Shown one piece after another: positions 32,973 through 42,330 of a stretch of DNA of 64,000 bases; position 1 is the first letter of the stretch, and each line of letters begins with the position of its first letter. The stretch comes from an uncultured Alphaproteobacteria bacterium (GTDB taxonomy: Bacteria > Pseudomonadota > Alphaproteobacteria > HIMB59 > GCA-002718135). Position numbers and translations under genes: made by a program. The notes under the pieces were generated by a model, which was given only the letters and a program-made list of their open reading frames with translations, was not told the origin of the DNA and searched no databases. The stretch is from contig CACOPD010000002.1 in the NCBI GenBank assembly GCA_902628835.1, positions 80,218 to 144,217 on the forward strand. Direction: 5' to 3'.

Positions 32973-34415
32973 ATGAGTCAAACAATAATTAAAAAAACGT
33001 CTGATTACTTCAAATCTAAAGGAGTTGTCTTGCCAAGTATAAGTGAACTTCAAAATCCTCAAAGTATTAATGAAAATATTAAAAATTCTTTAAAACAAAT
33101 AAATAATAATGACATAAATCCACTTAATCTTTTTAGAGTACATTGGTTTAACAAAAGAGATCAATCAGGTTTTGGTAAAGAGCCTGAATATATTGTGCTT
33201 CCGTCAGAATTTACTGGGGTCAAAGCAAAGATAATTGTAAATATGGGGCGTTATTTTCCCTTAATAACAGCTCACAAAGTTTTGGCAGCTTATGGTTGTT
33301 TGCTTCCAAGAATATTGAATGGCACTTTTGATTATGAAAAACATAAAGCAGTTTGGCCTTCAACAGGAAATTATTGTAGGGGAGGAGTAGCAATATCTCG
33401 TATAATGGGACTTAATAGTATTGCAATACTTCCAGAAGGGATGAGTAATGAGAGATTTGAATGGTTGAATAATTGGGTCGAAGATAAAAAAAACATTATA
33501 AAGACGAAAGGCACAGAAAGTAATGTTAAAGAAATCTATGATGCTTGTAATGAGCTAAAAAAAGATAGTCAAAACGATATTATAAATCAATTTGATGAGT
33601 ATTATAATTATGGTATTCATCGCTCTGTAACTGGCCCATCTTTTGAAAAATCATTTCTTAAAGTTAAAGGTGACAGTAATTTAGTTCCAAGGTTTTATGT
33701 TAGTGCTTCAGGTTCTAGCGGTACTCTTGCAGCAGGAGATTATCTTAAAGATAAATTACAAACAAAAATTGCAGTTGTAGAAGCTTTGGAGTGTCCAACA
33801 TTGCTTCATGGAGGTTATGGTGAACATAATATACAAGGAATTGGTGACAAACATGTCCCACTTATTCATAATGTAATGAATACGGATTTTGTTGTAGATA
33901 TTTCAGATCAAGCTACCAATAATCTAAATATGATTTTTAATACTGATATAGGAAAAAAGTTTTTAATAGAGAGAAAGAATTTAGATCCTAATTTTGTTTC
34001 TCGGCTTCCTGAATTTGGTTTTTCAGCAATAGCAAATATATTAGCTTCAATAAAACTAGCTAAATATATGGATTTAAATAGTGATGATGCAATTATCACC
34101 GTTGCTACCGATGGTGCAGATTTGTACATGTCAGAATTAAATAAAACGATCAATGATTTTAAAGATAATTATAATGAAATAGTTTGTGCTGAATTATTTG
34201 GTAAGCATTTATCGGGCATATCAACTGATAATATGTTGGAACTTTCTTACATGGATAAAAAAAGAATATTTAATCTAGGTTACTTTACATGGGTAGAACA
34301 ACAAGGCATAAGTCTTGATGATTTTGAGAAACGAAAAGATCAGAAATTTTGGAATTCACATTATGAATACATGCTTTCTCTAGACAATCAGATTAAAGAA
34401 TTTAATAATATGTAG
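32973..34415 (+). CDS. Orphan PLP-dependent protein, cysteine synthase/tryptophan synthase beta fold
   Basis: The 480-residue protein is a fold-type II PLP enzyme. Lys102 in PLITAHKVLAAYG is the likely Schiff-base residue, followed by the substrate loop STGNYCRGGVAISRIMGLNS, and SASGSSGTLAAGDYL is the glycine-rich cofactor phosphate loop. It is longer than cysteine synthase (about 310) because of an N-terminal lead and insertions around residues 170-220. I do not recognise a characterised orthologue. Its position between EutABC-like genes and hydrolases suggests a lyase or dehydratase acting on an amino-acid intermediate, for example a 2,3-diamino or 3-hydroxy amino acid. Confidence 0.65.
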   Translation: MSQTIIKKTSDYFKSKGVVLPSISELQNPQSINENIKNSLKQINNNDINPLNLFRVHWFNKRDQSGFGKEPEYIVLPSEFTGVKAKIIVNMGRYFPLITAHKVLAAYGCLLPRILNGTFDYEKHKAVWPSTGNYCRGGVAISRIMGLNSIAILPEGMSNERFEWLNNWVEDKKNIIKTKGTESNVKEIYDACNELKKDSQNDIINQFDEYYNYGIHRSVTGPSFEKSFLKVKGDSNLVPRFYVSASGSSGTLAAGDYLKDKLQTKIAVVEALECPTLLHGGYGEHNIQGIGDKHVPLIHNVMNTDFVVDISDQATNNLNMIFNTDIGKKFLIERKNLDPNFVSRLPEFGFSAIANILASIKLAKYMDLNSDDAIITVATDGADLYMSELNKTINDFKDNYNEIVCAELFGKHLSGISTDNMLELSYMDKKRIFNLGYFTWVEQQGISLDDFEKRKDQKFWNSHYEYMLSLDNQIKEFNNM

Positions 34416-34418
34416 TTT

Positions 34419-35573
34419 ATGAAAACCCAAGCTTTACATAACCAATTAGTAGAATGGCGACATGATTTACATATGCATCCACAAATCAGTTTTGAAGAAG
34501 AATATGCAGCAGCAAAAGTTTCATCATTACTTAAAGAGTTTGGAATAGAAGTTCATTCGGGTATAGCCAGAACAGGCGTAGTTGGAATATTAAAAAAAGG
34601 GAATAGTTCAAAATCAATTGGTATTAGAGCTGATATGGATGCTCTTCCTATACATGAAACCAACACTTTTAGTTATAAGTCAAAATTCGATAATCGAATG
34701 CATGCATGTGGACATGACGGTCACACAACTATGTTATTAGGTGCAGCAAAATATTTGGCAGAAAAAGGTAACTTCAATGGTACCGTATATTTTATTTTTC
34801 AACCTGATGAAGAAAATACATTTGGTGCAAGAACTATGATTGATGAAGGTCTATTTGATAATTTTAGTATTGATGAAGTATATGCTTTGCATAACATTCC
34901 TAATATGGAAATTGGAACATTTGGAACAAGAAAAGGAGCCATTACAGCAAGTGAAAATTTATTTGAAATAGAAATAAAAGCTAAAGGTGGTCATGCTGCA
35001 TTGCCTCATATGGGTGTTGATGCAATAACCGTTGGTTCTCAAATAGCTGTGGCTCTTCAATCAATTGTATCAAGAAAGTTAAATCCGGCAGATAATGGTA
35101 TAGTTTCTATTACTGAATTTATAACAGATGGTAAAAAAAATGTTTTGCCAGGAATGGTAAAAATGACAGGTGATGCAAGAGCTTTATCAAAAGAAACTAA
35201 TGAAAAAATTGCGTCAAAAATGTTACAAATAGTTGAAGGTATTTGCAGTGCGCATGCAGTTAACGGCAGTGTAAAATATGAAACAGCATGCCCAGTAACT
35301 TATAATTCAAAAAACCAAGCTGAGTCTGCAACAAAAGCTGCTGTGTCATTACTAGGAAGTGATAAATGTAATGGTGATATTGAGCCTCGTTTATTTTCAG
35401 AAGATTTTTCTGTAATGGCAAATGAAAAACCTGGCTGCTTTGTTTTAATGGGAAATGGGACATCTGAGCAACATTCAAGACCTTTACATGCTGACAATTA
35501 TGATTTTAATGATGAGTTATTGGTCATAGGTTCTTCTTATTGGGCAGAACTAGTAGAGCAACAATTAAAATAA
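34419..35573 (+). CDS. M20D-family amidohydrolase (N-acyl amino acid deacylase type)
   Basis: M20D enzymes remove acyl groups from amino acids (hippurate, N-acetyl-diaminopimelate, auxin conjugates). The 384-residue product has the entry motif EWRHDLHMHPQISFEEEYAA, RADMDALPI, the metal-binding MHACGHDGHTTMLLGAAKYL, the PDEENTFGARTMIDEGLF acid, and a late histidine in RPLHADNYDFND. In this operon it could supply the deacetylase step that EutE/DoeB performs after ectoine hydrolase, since no EutE-like gene is present; that role is inference. It is followed directly by the M24 gene. Confidence 0.8.
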   Translation: MKTQALHNQLVEWRHDLHMHPQISFEEEYAAAKVSSLLKEFGIEVHSGIARTGVVGILKKGNSSKSIGIRADMDALPIHETNTFSYKSKFDNRMHACGHDGHTTMLLGAAKYLAEKGNFNGTVYFIFQPDEENTFGARTMIDEGLFDNFSIDEVYALHNIPNMEIGTFGTRKGAITASENLFEIEIKAKGGHAALPHMGVDAITVGSQIAVALQSIVSRKLNPADNGIVSITEFITDGKKNVLPGMVKMTGDARALSKETNEKIASKMLQIVEGICSAHAVNGSVKYETACPVTYNSKNQAESATKAAVSLLGSDKCNGDIEPRLFSEDFSVMANEKPGCFVLMGNGTSEQHSRPLHADNYDFNDELLVIGSSYWAELVEQQLK

Positions 35574-36731
35574 ATGTTTTCTGAAAACTTAAATAAACTT
35601 AAGAAAAAAATGTCAGAGAATAATATTGATCTCTCAATTATAACAGATGATGACTCCATATATTATTTTACAGGATACCATGACTTTCTTCATATGGATT
35701 TTTATCGACCAACATTATTAGTTGTTTCAAATGATCATAAAACCTATTTAATTACACCTCTTCTTGATGTTTTGTTAGTTCCAGAGTCATGTCCTGTAGA
35801 CATGGTTGAGACATGGAATGATGGTATTGGTAATGAATGGAGAGAATTATTACCTCAAATCATTAATCAGCATAAAAATATATTCATTGAAAAATTTAAA
35901 ATAAACTCAATGGTTAAAAGTTATTTAGACGAAATACTTCCTCAACAACCTGGGGATTTAACAAATTTAATTGATAGCATAAGAATGATTAAATCTAATC
36001 ATGAATTGAATATTGCTCGTCATGCTGGAGAAGTTGGTATGGCTATGATGGAGGCAGCAAAAAAAACAATTGGTAATAATGTTCCTGAGTATGAGGTTGC
36101 ACTTGCACAATCACAAGCTGGAACAAGGAAAGCCGCAGAGATTTTACAAAAATTTTATCCTGATAATATTAATATGTCTCCAAATATTCACTTTTTACCC
36201 GTTATGACATCAGGTCATGATTTACCAAAAACCCACCATCGCGCTTCAACCAAAATTATCAAAAAAGGCGATCCTGTATTTGTATGTTATTGTGGTTCAA
36301 CAAATTTTCATAGGTTTAAATTAGGTTTTGATAGAATATTTTGGGTAGAAGAAATTCAATCTGATGAACAAATAAAAGCATTTGAGACTGCAGTTAAATC
36401 ACAAAAAGCTGCTCTAGAAATTCTTGGTCCAGGAGTGACGGCAGAAGAAGTTCATGCAGCCTATGCAGATACTATTCAGTCTGAAGGATATCCGTATCCT
36501 ACATTTAGATGTGGAAGAGGTACTGGTTTTAGTTTTTTAGAGGAACCGCAATTAGTAGTTGGCAATAAAACAGTACTCGAACCTGGTATGGTATTTGCTG
36601 TTGATGGAGGAGCAAGTGCAAATAATTTTAGATCACAAGTAGGTGATAGTTTTATAATTACAGAAGATGGATATGAACAAATTACACATCATTCTAAAAA
36701 GATTGATGATTTAATAATTTCAAATGGATGA
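35574..36731 (+). CDS. Creatinase-like M24 hydrolase lacking metal ligands
   Basis: The 385-residue protein has the two-domain pita-bread layout. Canonical M24 aminopeptidases have two metal-binding aspartates in the D-x-G ... D-x-x-R region; here the region reads PVFVCYCGST and KLGFDRIF with neither. Bacterial creatinase also lacks them. My recalled creatinase sequence aligns without gaps around SGHDLPKTHHRASTKIIKKGD, placing His221 on the catalytic histidine (His232) of creatinase, and PEYEVALAQSQAGTRKAA and the FxRPxLLVV N-domain segment also agree. Hence a C-N hydrolase for creatine-like, amidine or ectoine-like substrates is likelier than a peptidase. It overlaps the next gene by 8 bases. 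Confidence 0.75.
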   Translation: MFSENLNKLKKKMSENNIDLSIITDDDSIYYFTGYHDFLHMDFYRPTLLVVSNDHKTYLITPLLDVLLVPESCPVDMVETWNDGIGNEWRELLPQIINQHKNIFIEKFKINSMVKSYLDEILPQQPGDLTNLIDSIRMIKSNHELNIARHAGEVGMAMMEAAKKTIGNNVPEYEVALAQSQAGTRKAAEILQKFYPDNINMSPNIHFLPVMTSGHDLPKTHHRASTKIIKKGDPVFVCYCGSTNFHRFKLGFDRIFWVEEIQSDEQIKAFETAVKSQKAALEILGPGVTAEEVHAAYADTIQSEGYPYPTFRCGRGTGFSFLEEPQLVVGNKTVLEPGMVFAVDGGASANNFRSQVGDSFIITEDGYEQITHHSKKIDDLIISNG

Positions 36732-37749
36732 AATCACAGTATTTAATACTCATTGCTGTGGTGAGATTGGAGATGTAGTAACTGGAATTAAAGGTTTGAA
36801 GTTTAATTCACCTCAGGAAGCTTCCAAAAAACTTTTTTTAGATAAAAAATGGAGAAATTTTTTTTTAAATGAACCTAGAGGTGGAGTCTTCAAACATTGT
36901 AATATTATTTTAGAGCCTTCAAATAAAAACGCAGATGCCGGTTTTGTTATTATGGAGCCAGAAGACAATCCTCCAATGAGTGGATCAAATGCTATTTGTG
37001 TAACAACTGTGTTATTAGAAAAAAATATTATTCAAATGCAATATCCCAAAACCTCGTTAACTCTTGAAGCTCCAGGTGGTTTAATAAAAGTAATTGCTGA
37101 TTGTGAAAATAAAAAAGTAAAAAACGTTACATTAACTAATCTTGCATGTTTTGCCGATAAAATAGACGTCGATCTAAAGACCAAAAATTTTGGAACAATA
37201 AAAGTAAGTACAGCTTTTGGTGGAGATAGTTTTTTGATTTGTAATGCTAGTAATTTTAATCTTAAAATCGAACCAAAGAATGCAATTAAATTTGTAAATA
37301 TTGCAAAAGAATTATTGAATGAAGCAAACACCTCTATTGGATTTGAACATCCTACCATTACAGGATTAAACTATCTTTCTTTTTGTCAATTTATTGAACC
37401 TTTAAAAAAAAATGACCAATCAGTGCTAACAGGATTAAATACGGTTGTTATACGACCTGGAAAACTTGACCGCTCACCTTGTGGTACAGGCACTTCAGCA
37501 AGATTAGCAGTAATGAAGGAAAAAAATGAAATACAAATCAATGAAGAATTTATATCAAAGTCAATCATAGGATCTACATTTAAAGCTAGTATTGAAAAGG
37601 AAGTTCAAATTAATAACAAAAATTGTATCATTCCTAAAATAACAGGTAGTGCATTTATAACTGGAAAACAAAATCTATTTATAGATAAGGATGATCCTTT
37701 CCCAGAAGGATACAGATTAAATGACACATGGCCAGATTCATCAACTTAA
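36724..37749 (+). CDS. Proline racemase family protein, Ser/Cys type (probable trans-3-hydroxy-L-proline dehydratase)
   Basis: Proline racemases and 4-hydroxyproline epimerases use two cysteines as acid/base. Here the first is Ser86 (PPMSGSNAICV instead of MCGHGT) and the second is retained in DRSPCGTGTSARLAV. A Ser or Thr at the first site is the known mark of trans-3-hydroxy-L-proline dehydratases, whose product delta1-pyrroline-2-carboxylate is reduced to proline by ornithine-cyclodeaminase-family enzymes such as the one encoded upstream. The N-terminus FNTHCCGEIGDVVTGIKG and the 341-residue length are normal. It is the last gene before a 76-base spacer and soxB. Confidence 0.75.
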   Translation: MDEITVFNTHCCGEIGDVVTGIKGLKFNSPQEASKKLFLDKKWRNFFLNEPRGGVFKHCNIILEPSNKNADAGFVIMEPEDNPPMSGSNAICVTTVLLEKNIIQMQYPKTSLTLEAPGGLIKVIADCENKKVKNVTLTNLACFADKIDVDLKTKNFGTIKVSTAFGGDSFLICNASNFNLKIEPKNAIKFVNIAKELLNEANTSIGFEHPTITGLNYLSFCQFIEPLKKNDQSVLTGLNTVVIRPGKLDRSPCGTGTSARLAVMKEKNEIQINEEFISKSIIGSTFKASIEKEVQINNKNCIIPKITGSAFITGKQNLFIDKDDPFPEGYRLNDTWPDSST

Positions 37750-37825
37750 CTGTGATTAAATAACGCTTGCTTGGTAAACTAATTCATTTTACTTTAATAA
37801 ACTATTCTAATAATTAATAAGATAA

Positions 37826-39091
37826 ATGACAAAGTTTAATGCATGGAATGTAATTAAAAACGGTTTAAATGGTCAATCATATTGGACTAGACAATGGCGT
37901 GATCCAGAACCAAAAAGTAGTTATGATGTTGTAATAATTGGGGGAGGTTTACATGGCCTTGCCACTGCATATTATCTAGCAAAAAATCACAATATTAAAA
38001 AAGTAGCTGTTTTAGAAAAAGGTTGGATTGGTGGGGGAAACGCTGGACGGAATACAACTATTGTTAGATCAAATTATATGATGCCCGGTAATCACGAATT
38101 CTATGAACATTCTTTAAAATTATGGGAAAATTTAAGTCACGATTTAAATTACAATGTAATGTTTAGCCAACGAGCTCACGTATCATTATTTCATAGTCCT
38201 GGAGCTAAAGATTCAGTTTCACGCATTTATAATATTATGAAACTTCATGGAACTGATGCTGAACTTTGGGATTTAAAAACTTTAAAGAAAAAAATTCCAC
38301 ATTTAAATTATAATAATTCTAGATTTCCAATACTTGGAGCAGCAGTTCAAAAAAGAGCAGGTAATGCAAGACACGATGCAGTTGCATGGGGATATGCAAG
38401 AGCTGCAGATACATTAGGTGTAGATATTCTTCAAAATTGTGAAGTTACAGGTTTTACAAGAAAAAATGGAAATATTGAAAGTATACAAACTTCGAGGGGA
38501 ATTATAAAAGGAAAAAAAATAGGATTTGCTGTTGCTGGTAATACTTCAGTATTATGGCAAATGGCAGAATTAGGTAACTTACCAATTGAGTCTCATAAGT
38601 TACAAGCATTTGTATCTGAAGCTGTTAAACCACTTTTAGATCAAGTAGTTGTTTACGGAGTAGGTGGAGCACATTTTTATATATCTCAGTCAGATAAAGG
38701 AAGTATGGTGTTTGGCGGTGATCTTGATTGGTATAAATCATATGCTCAAAGAGGAAATCTACCAATGGTTCAAGATGTTGCTGAAGCAGCCATGGCAATA
38801 TTTCCCTCACTTGGCAGAATAAGATTACTTCGTCACTGGGCGGGTGTAATGGATATGACAATGGACGGATCATTTTTTATTTGTAAAACACCAATATCTA
38901 ATCTCTATTTAAATGCTGGTTGGAACTACGGAGGTTTCAAAGCAAGTCCAGCATCAGGGTGGTATTTTGCAGACTTAATTGCAAATGAGAGTCCACATAC
39001 CTATGTGCAAAATCATAATTTAGAAAGATTCGAAAAAGGGATCAATATAGATGAACGCGGTGCAGGACCTGATCCGAAATTACATGGTTAA
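37826..39091 (+). CDS. soxB: Sarcosine oxidase beta subunit
   Basis: SoxB holds the FAD and covalent FMN of heterotetrameric sarcosine oxidase, which converts sarcosine to glycine and hydrogen peroxide or methylene-tetrahydrofolate. The 421-residue product has the N-terminal FAD fingerprint YDVVIIGGGLHGLATAYYLAK, the ...GGGNAGRNTTIVRSNYM segment, KRAGNARHDAVAWGYARAA and the C-terminal LNAGWNYGGFKASPASGW and RGAGPDPKLHG. The start follows a 76-base gap after the hydroxyproline gene. Dimethylglycine or another N-methyl amino acid is possible as substrate. Confidence 0.92.
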   Translation: MTKFNAWNVIKNGLNGQSYWTRQWRDPEPKSSYDVVIIGGGLHGLATAYYLAKNHNIKKVAVLEKGWIGGGNAGRNTTIVRSNYMMPGNHEFYEHSLKLWENLSHDLNYNVMFSQRAHVSLFHSPGAKDSVSRIYNIMKLHGTDAELWDLKTLKKKIPHLNYNNSRFPILGAAVQKRAGNARHDAVAWGYARAADTLGVDILQNCEVTGFTRKNGNIESIQTSRGIIKGKKIGFAVAGNTSVLWQMAELGNLPIESHKLQAFVSEAVKPLLDQVVVYGVGGAHFYISQSDKGSMVFGGDLDWYKSYAQRGNLPMVQDVAEAAMAIFPSLGRIRLLRHWAGVMDMTMDGSFFICKTPISNLYLNAGWNYGGFKASPASGWYFADLIANESPHTYVQNHNLERFEKGINIDERGAGPDPKLHG

Positions 39092-39376
39092 ATGATTAGA
39101 ATTAATTGTCCTTATTGTGGTGAAAGAGATCATAGTGAATTTAATTATGGTGGAGATGCAACAGTTAAATACCCATCTTTAGATTCATCTGAGAAAGAAT
39201 GGACAGAGGCAATATTTTTTAGAAAAAATATCAAAGGCTTTCAACTTGAAACATGGCATCACTCTCATGGATGTAGAATGTGGTTAGTGGTTGAACGTTC
39301 TACAGTCACACATGAAATAAAAAGCGTTAAACCATGCCATCCAGATTTACAGAAAGTTGTAGAAAATAATAAATGA
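39092..39376 (+). CDS. soxD: Sarcosine oxidase delta subunit
   Basis: SoxD is the small zinc-binding subunit of the heterotetrameric enzyme. The 94-residue product shows the zinc ligands in INCPYCGERDHSEF and HHSHGCRMWL, and the ATVKYP segment typical of the family. It begins immediately after the soxB stop and overlaps soxA by 4 bases, so all subunits are made from one message. Confidence 0.93.
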   Translation: MIRINCPYCGERDHSEFNYGGDATVKYPSLDSSEKEWTEAIFFRKNIKGFQLETWHHSHGCRMWLVVERSTVTHEIKSVKPCHPDLQKVVENNK

Positions 39377-42330
39377 AAACGAGCAGATTAGATAAATACG
39401 GAAAAATTAACAGAGATAAAATTTTATCTTTTAGTTGGGATAAAAAAAAATACAAAGGTTTTGAAGGTGATACACTAGCCTCGGCATTACTAGCAAATAA
39501 TATAGGTATAGTTGGAAGAAGTTTTAAATATCATAGACCAAGAGGAATATTTTCTAGTGGAGTTGAGGAATCTGGTGCCTTAGTTACCATTGGCTCAAAG
39601 GATAAAAGAGATCCAAATGTAAGAGCAACAACGCAAGAATTATATGATGGCTTGGAAGCACGTGGTCAAAATGCATTTCCAAATGTAAATTTTGATCTAG
39701 CTGGAATAAATAATTACTTAGGTAGATTTTTTGCAGCTGGTTTTTATTATAAAACTTTTATGGGAATACCTCCATTTGAATGGGGTAAAGGAACAGCCAT
39801 ATGGATGTTTTTTGAAAAGTTTATTAGAAAAGCAGCGGGAATGGGAAGTGCTTCCGGATTACCTGATCCAGATTCTTATGAACATGCTCATGATTTTTGT
39901 GATTTAATTGTTATAGGATCAGGACCTGCTGGTGTTGCAGCAGCAATAGAGGCAGCAGAAAAAAAATTAGATGTTATTTTAGTTGAGCAAGATAGTCTTA
40001 TTGGAGGAGATCAACTTGCAGAAAATGATTTTGATAATTCACAAATTAAAAATCAACTTGAAAATCTAGGAATCAAAATAATGACTAGAACCACTGCGTT
40101 CGGATTATATGATAATTGCGTTGTTGGTTTATTAGAGAGAGTAACAGACCATATATCAGTACCAAATATAAATATACCACGTCAAAGATTTTGGACCATT
40201 AGAGCAAAGCATATAATTGTTGGCGCTGGAGCAATTGAAAGACATATTGCATTTAATAATAACGATATTCCTGGTGTAATGACCGTAAATGCATCAAAGC
40301 ATTATTTGAATAGATATGGCGTACTAACAGGCAAAACAATTGCGATAGCTACAAATAATGATTCTGTTTATGAAACAGCACAACAATTATCAGAAGCTGG
40401 AGCCAATGTAACTGTTCTTGACTCACGAACTAATTTTGAAATTAAGACAAATAAAAGTTTTGAAATTAGAAAAGGGTATGTGCCTTATAATATTAATGGA
40501 TCAAAAAAAATTGATAGTTTAGATATATCAAAAAGTGAAAATATTAATAAATCTGAAACTATAAATTGTGATCAGGTTTTATTATCAGGAGGCTGGTCGC
40601 CTGCTGTACATTTGTTATCTCACAGGGGTGTAAGGCCTAAATGGGATTATAACAATGCTTGTTTTTTGCCAAGTGATACCAAAGAAAATATTACCATGAT
40701 AGGTTCTTCTAGAGGTTTATGGAATAAAAATGATTGTATTGCTTCTGGGATAGCTGGAACTACTGATGCATTGAATCGTTTAGGTATTTCTAAAACAAAT
40801 TATTTTTTTCCAAAACCTGGTGGATGGAAAAATCCCATACAACCACTTTACGAAGTAAAATATAAAAAATCTAGATCAAAAAGTTTTGTAGATTATCAAC
40901 ATGATGTAACTACAGATGATGTAAGGCTCGCACATCGTGAAGGTTTTATTTCGGTAGAACATCTTAAAAGATACACAACTTTAGGAATGGCTAACGATCA
41001 AGGAAAAATGGGGAACATTATTGGATTATCTTTAATGGCTGACCTTTTAAACAAAGAAATTCCAGAAGTTGGAACTACTGTTTTCAGACCCCCTTATACT
41101 CCTGTTTCTATAGGTGCGTTAAGTGGAAGAAATGTTGGAAAACATTTCAGGCCATTAAGAGTAACTCCAATGCATCAATGGAATATTGATCATGGTGCAA
41201 AAATGATTGAAGTTGGATTGTATCAAAGACCTTGGTATTATCCCAAGGAAAATGAAACTTTAAGTGATTCCTATATAAGAGAAGCAACAACTGTAAGAAA
41301 AAAAGTTGGCATTTGTGATGTAACCTCATTAGGAAAGATTTCCATTCAAGGACCAGACTCTACTGAATTTTTAAATAGAATTTATTCGAATGGTTTTTCA
41401 AAACTACAAGTTGGAAAAGCTAGATACGGTATCATGTTGCGTGATGATGGAATTGTAATGGATGATGGTACGTCTTGGCGATTATCAGAAAATGAATATT
41501 TTATGACGACATCTACAGGTGAAGCCGCAAAAGTAATGTCATGGTTAGAAGAATTACTTCAAACTAGATGGACAGATCTCAAAGTAAATGTGACTAGTGT
41601 TTCTGAACAATGGGCAGGTGTATCAGTTGCAGGGCCTAAATCTAGAGAAGTTCTAAATAATTGTGTCGATGATCCTTCAGTTATAACTAATAATAACTTA
41701 CCTTTTATGGGTGTTATCTCAACTTTTCTTAAAGGTAACATTCCATGCAGAATTGCAAGAATTAGTTTCTCAGGTGAATTGGCTTTTGAGGTTTATGTTA
41801 AATCAGATTTTGCCAATACAATGATGGACTTACTTTGGGAACATACAAAAAAATATGATGGTTGTTTATATGGATTGGAAGCTCTAGGAGCACTTCGAGT
41901 TGAGAAGGGTCATGTTACAGCAGCTGAACTTGATGGTAGAGTAACAATTGATGATGCAGGTTTAAGTAAAATGGCTTCTACAAAAAAATCATATATTGGA
42001 AGTGCAATGAGAAAGCGAGGAGTACTAAAAAGTGATGACCGTGAAACTTTAGTAGGGTTCTTTCCAAAAAACTTAAAAGATACTTTTAATGCTGGAACAA
42101 TTGTATGTGAAAAAAATAATATAAAAGGACAGGGTATTGGAAGAATTACCTCCGTAACTCATTCTCCTGAACTTGGACATTGGATTGGAATAGGTTTTGT
42201 TAAAGGTGGCTTAGACAAGTGGAAAGATACTACTTTAATTGGTGCAGATCCTGTAAGAAACAAACAAATGAATCTACAAGTAGTTTCACCACATATGGTA
42301 GATCCAAAAGGAGAAAGAATGTATGCTTAG
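39373..42330 (+). CDS. soxA: Sarcosine oxidase alpha subunit
   Basis: SoxA binds NAD and tetrahydrofolate. The 985-residue product is full length. Domains in order: a ferredoxin-like N-domain (about 1-90, FSWDKKKYKGFEGDTLASALLANN), a dinucleotide-binding oxidoreductase domain with LIVIGSGPAGVAAA (about 178-190) and a second Rossmann segment near GVLTGKTIAIATNN, and the C-terminal glycine-cleavage-T-type folate domain (about 585-985, with VGICDVTSLGKISIQGP and GLYGLEALGALRVEKGHV-like sequence). The folate domain argues for methylene-tetrahydrofolate as one-carbon product. It overlaps soxG by 8 bases. Confidence 0.94.
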   Translation: MKTSRLDKYGKINRDKILSFSWDKKKYKGFEGDTLASALLANNIGIVGRSFKYHRPRGIFSSGVEESGALVTIGSKDKRDPNVRATTQELYDGLEARGQNAFPNVNFDLAGINNYLGRFFAAGFYYKTFMGIPPFEWGKGTAIWMFFEKFIRKAAGMGSASGLPDPDSYEHAHDFCDLIVIGSGPAGVAAAIEAAEKKLDVILVEQDSLIGGDQLAENDFDNSQIKNQLENLGIKIMTRTTAFGLYDNCVVGLLERVTDHISVPNINIPRQRFWTIRAKHIIVGAGAIERHIAFNNNDIPGVMTVNASKHYLNRYGVLTGKTIAIATNNDSVYETAQQLSEAGANVTVLDSRTNFEIKTNKSFEIRKGYVPYNINGSKKIDSLDISKSENINKSETINCDQVLLSGGWSPAVHLLSHRGVRPKWDYNNACFLPSDTKENITMIGSSRGLWNKNDCIASGIAGTTDALNRLGISKTNYFFPKPGGWKNPIQPLYEVKYKKSRSKSFVDYQHDVTTDDVRLAHREGFISVEHLKRYTTLGMANDQGKMGNIIGLSLMADLLNKEIPEVGTTVFRPPYTPVSIGALSGRNVGKHFRPLRVTPMHQWNIDHGAKMIEVGLYQRPWYYPKENETLSDSYIREATTVRKKVGICDVTSLGKISIQGPDSTEFLNRIYSNGFSKLQVGKARYGIMLRDDGIVMDDGTSWRLSENEYFMTTSTGEAAKVMSWLEELLQTRWTDLKVNVTSVSEQWAGVSVAGPKSREVLNNCVDDPSVITNNNLPFMGVISTFLKGNIPCRIARISFSGELAFEVYVKSDFANTMMDLLWEHTKKYDGCLYGLEALGALRVEKGHVTAAELDGRVTIDDAGLSKMASTKKSYIGSAMRKRGVLKSDDRETLVGFFPKNLKDTFNAGTIVCEKNNIKGQGIGRITSVTHSPELGHWIGIGFVKGGLDKWKDTTLIGADPVRNKQMNLQVVSPHMVDPKGERMYA

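Noticed and set aside
37750-37825. Glycine riboswitch before soxB
   Set aside because: The 76-base gap is too short and lacks the GGAGAG-type conserved core; no other gap shows it either.
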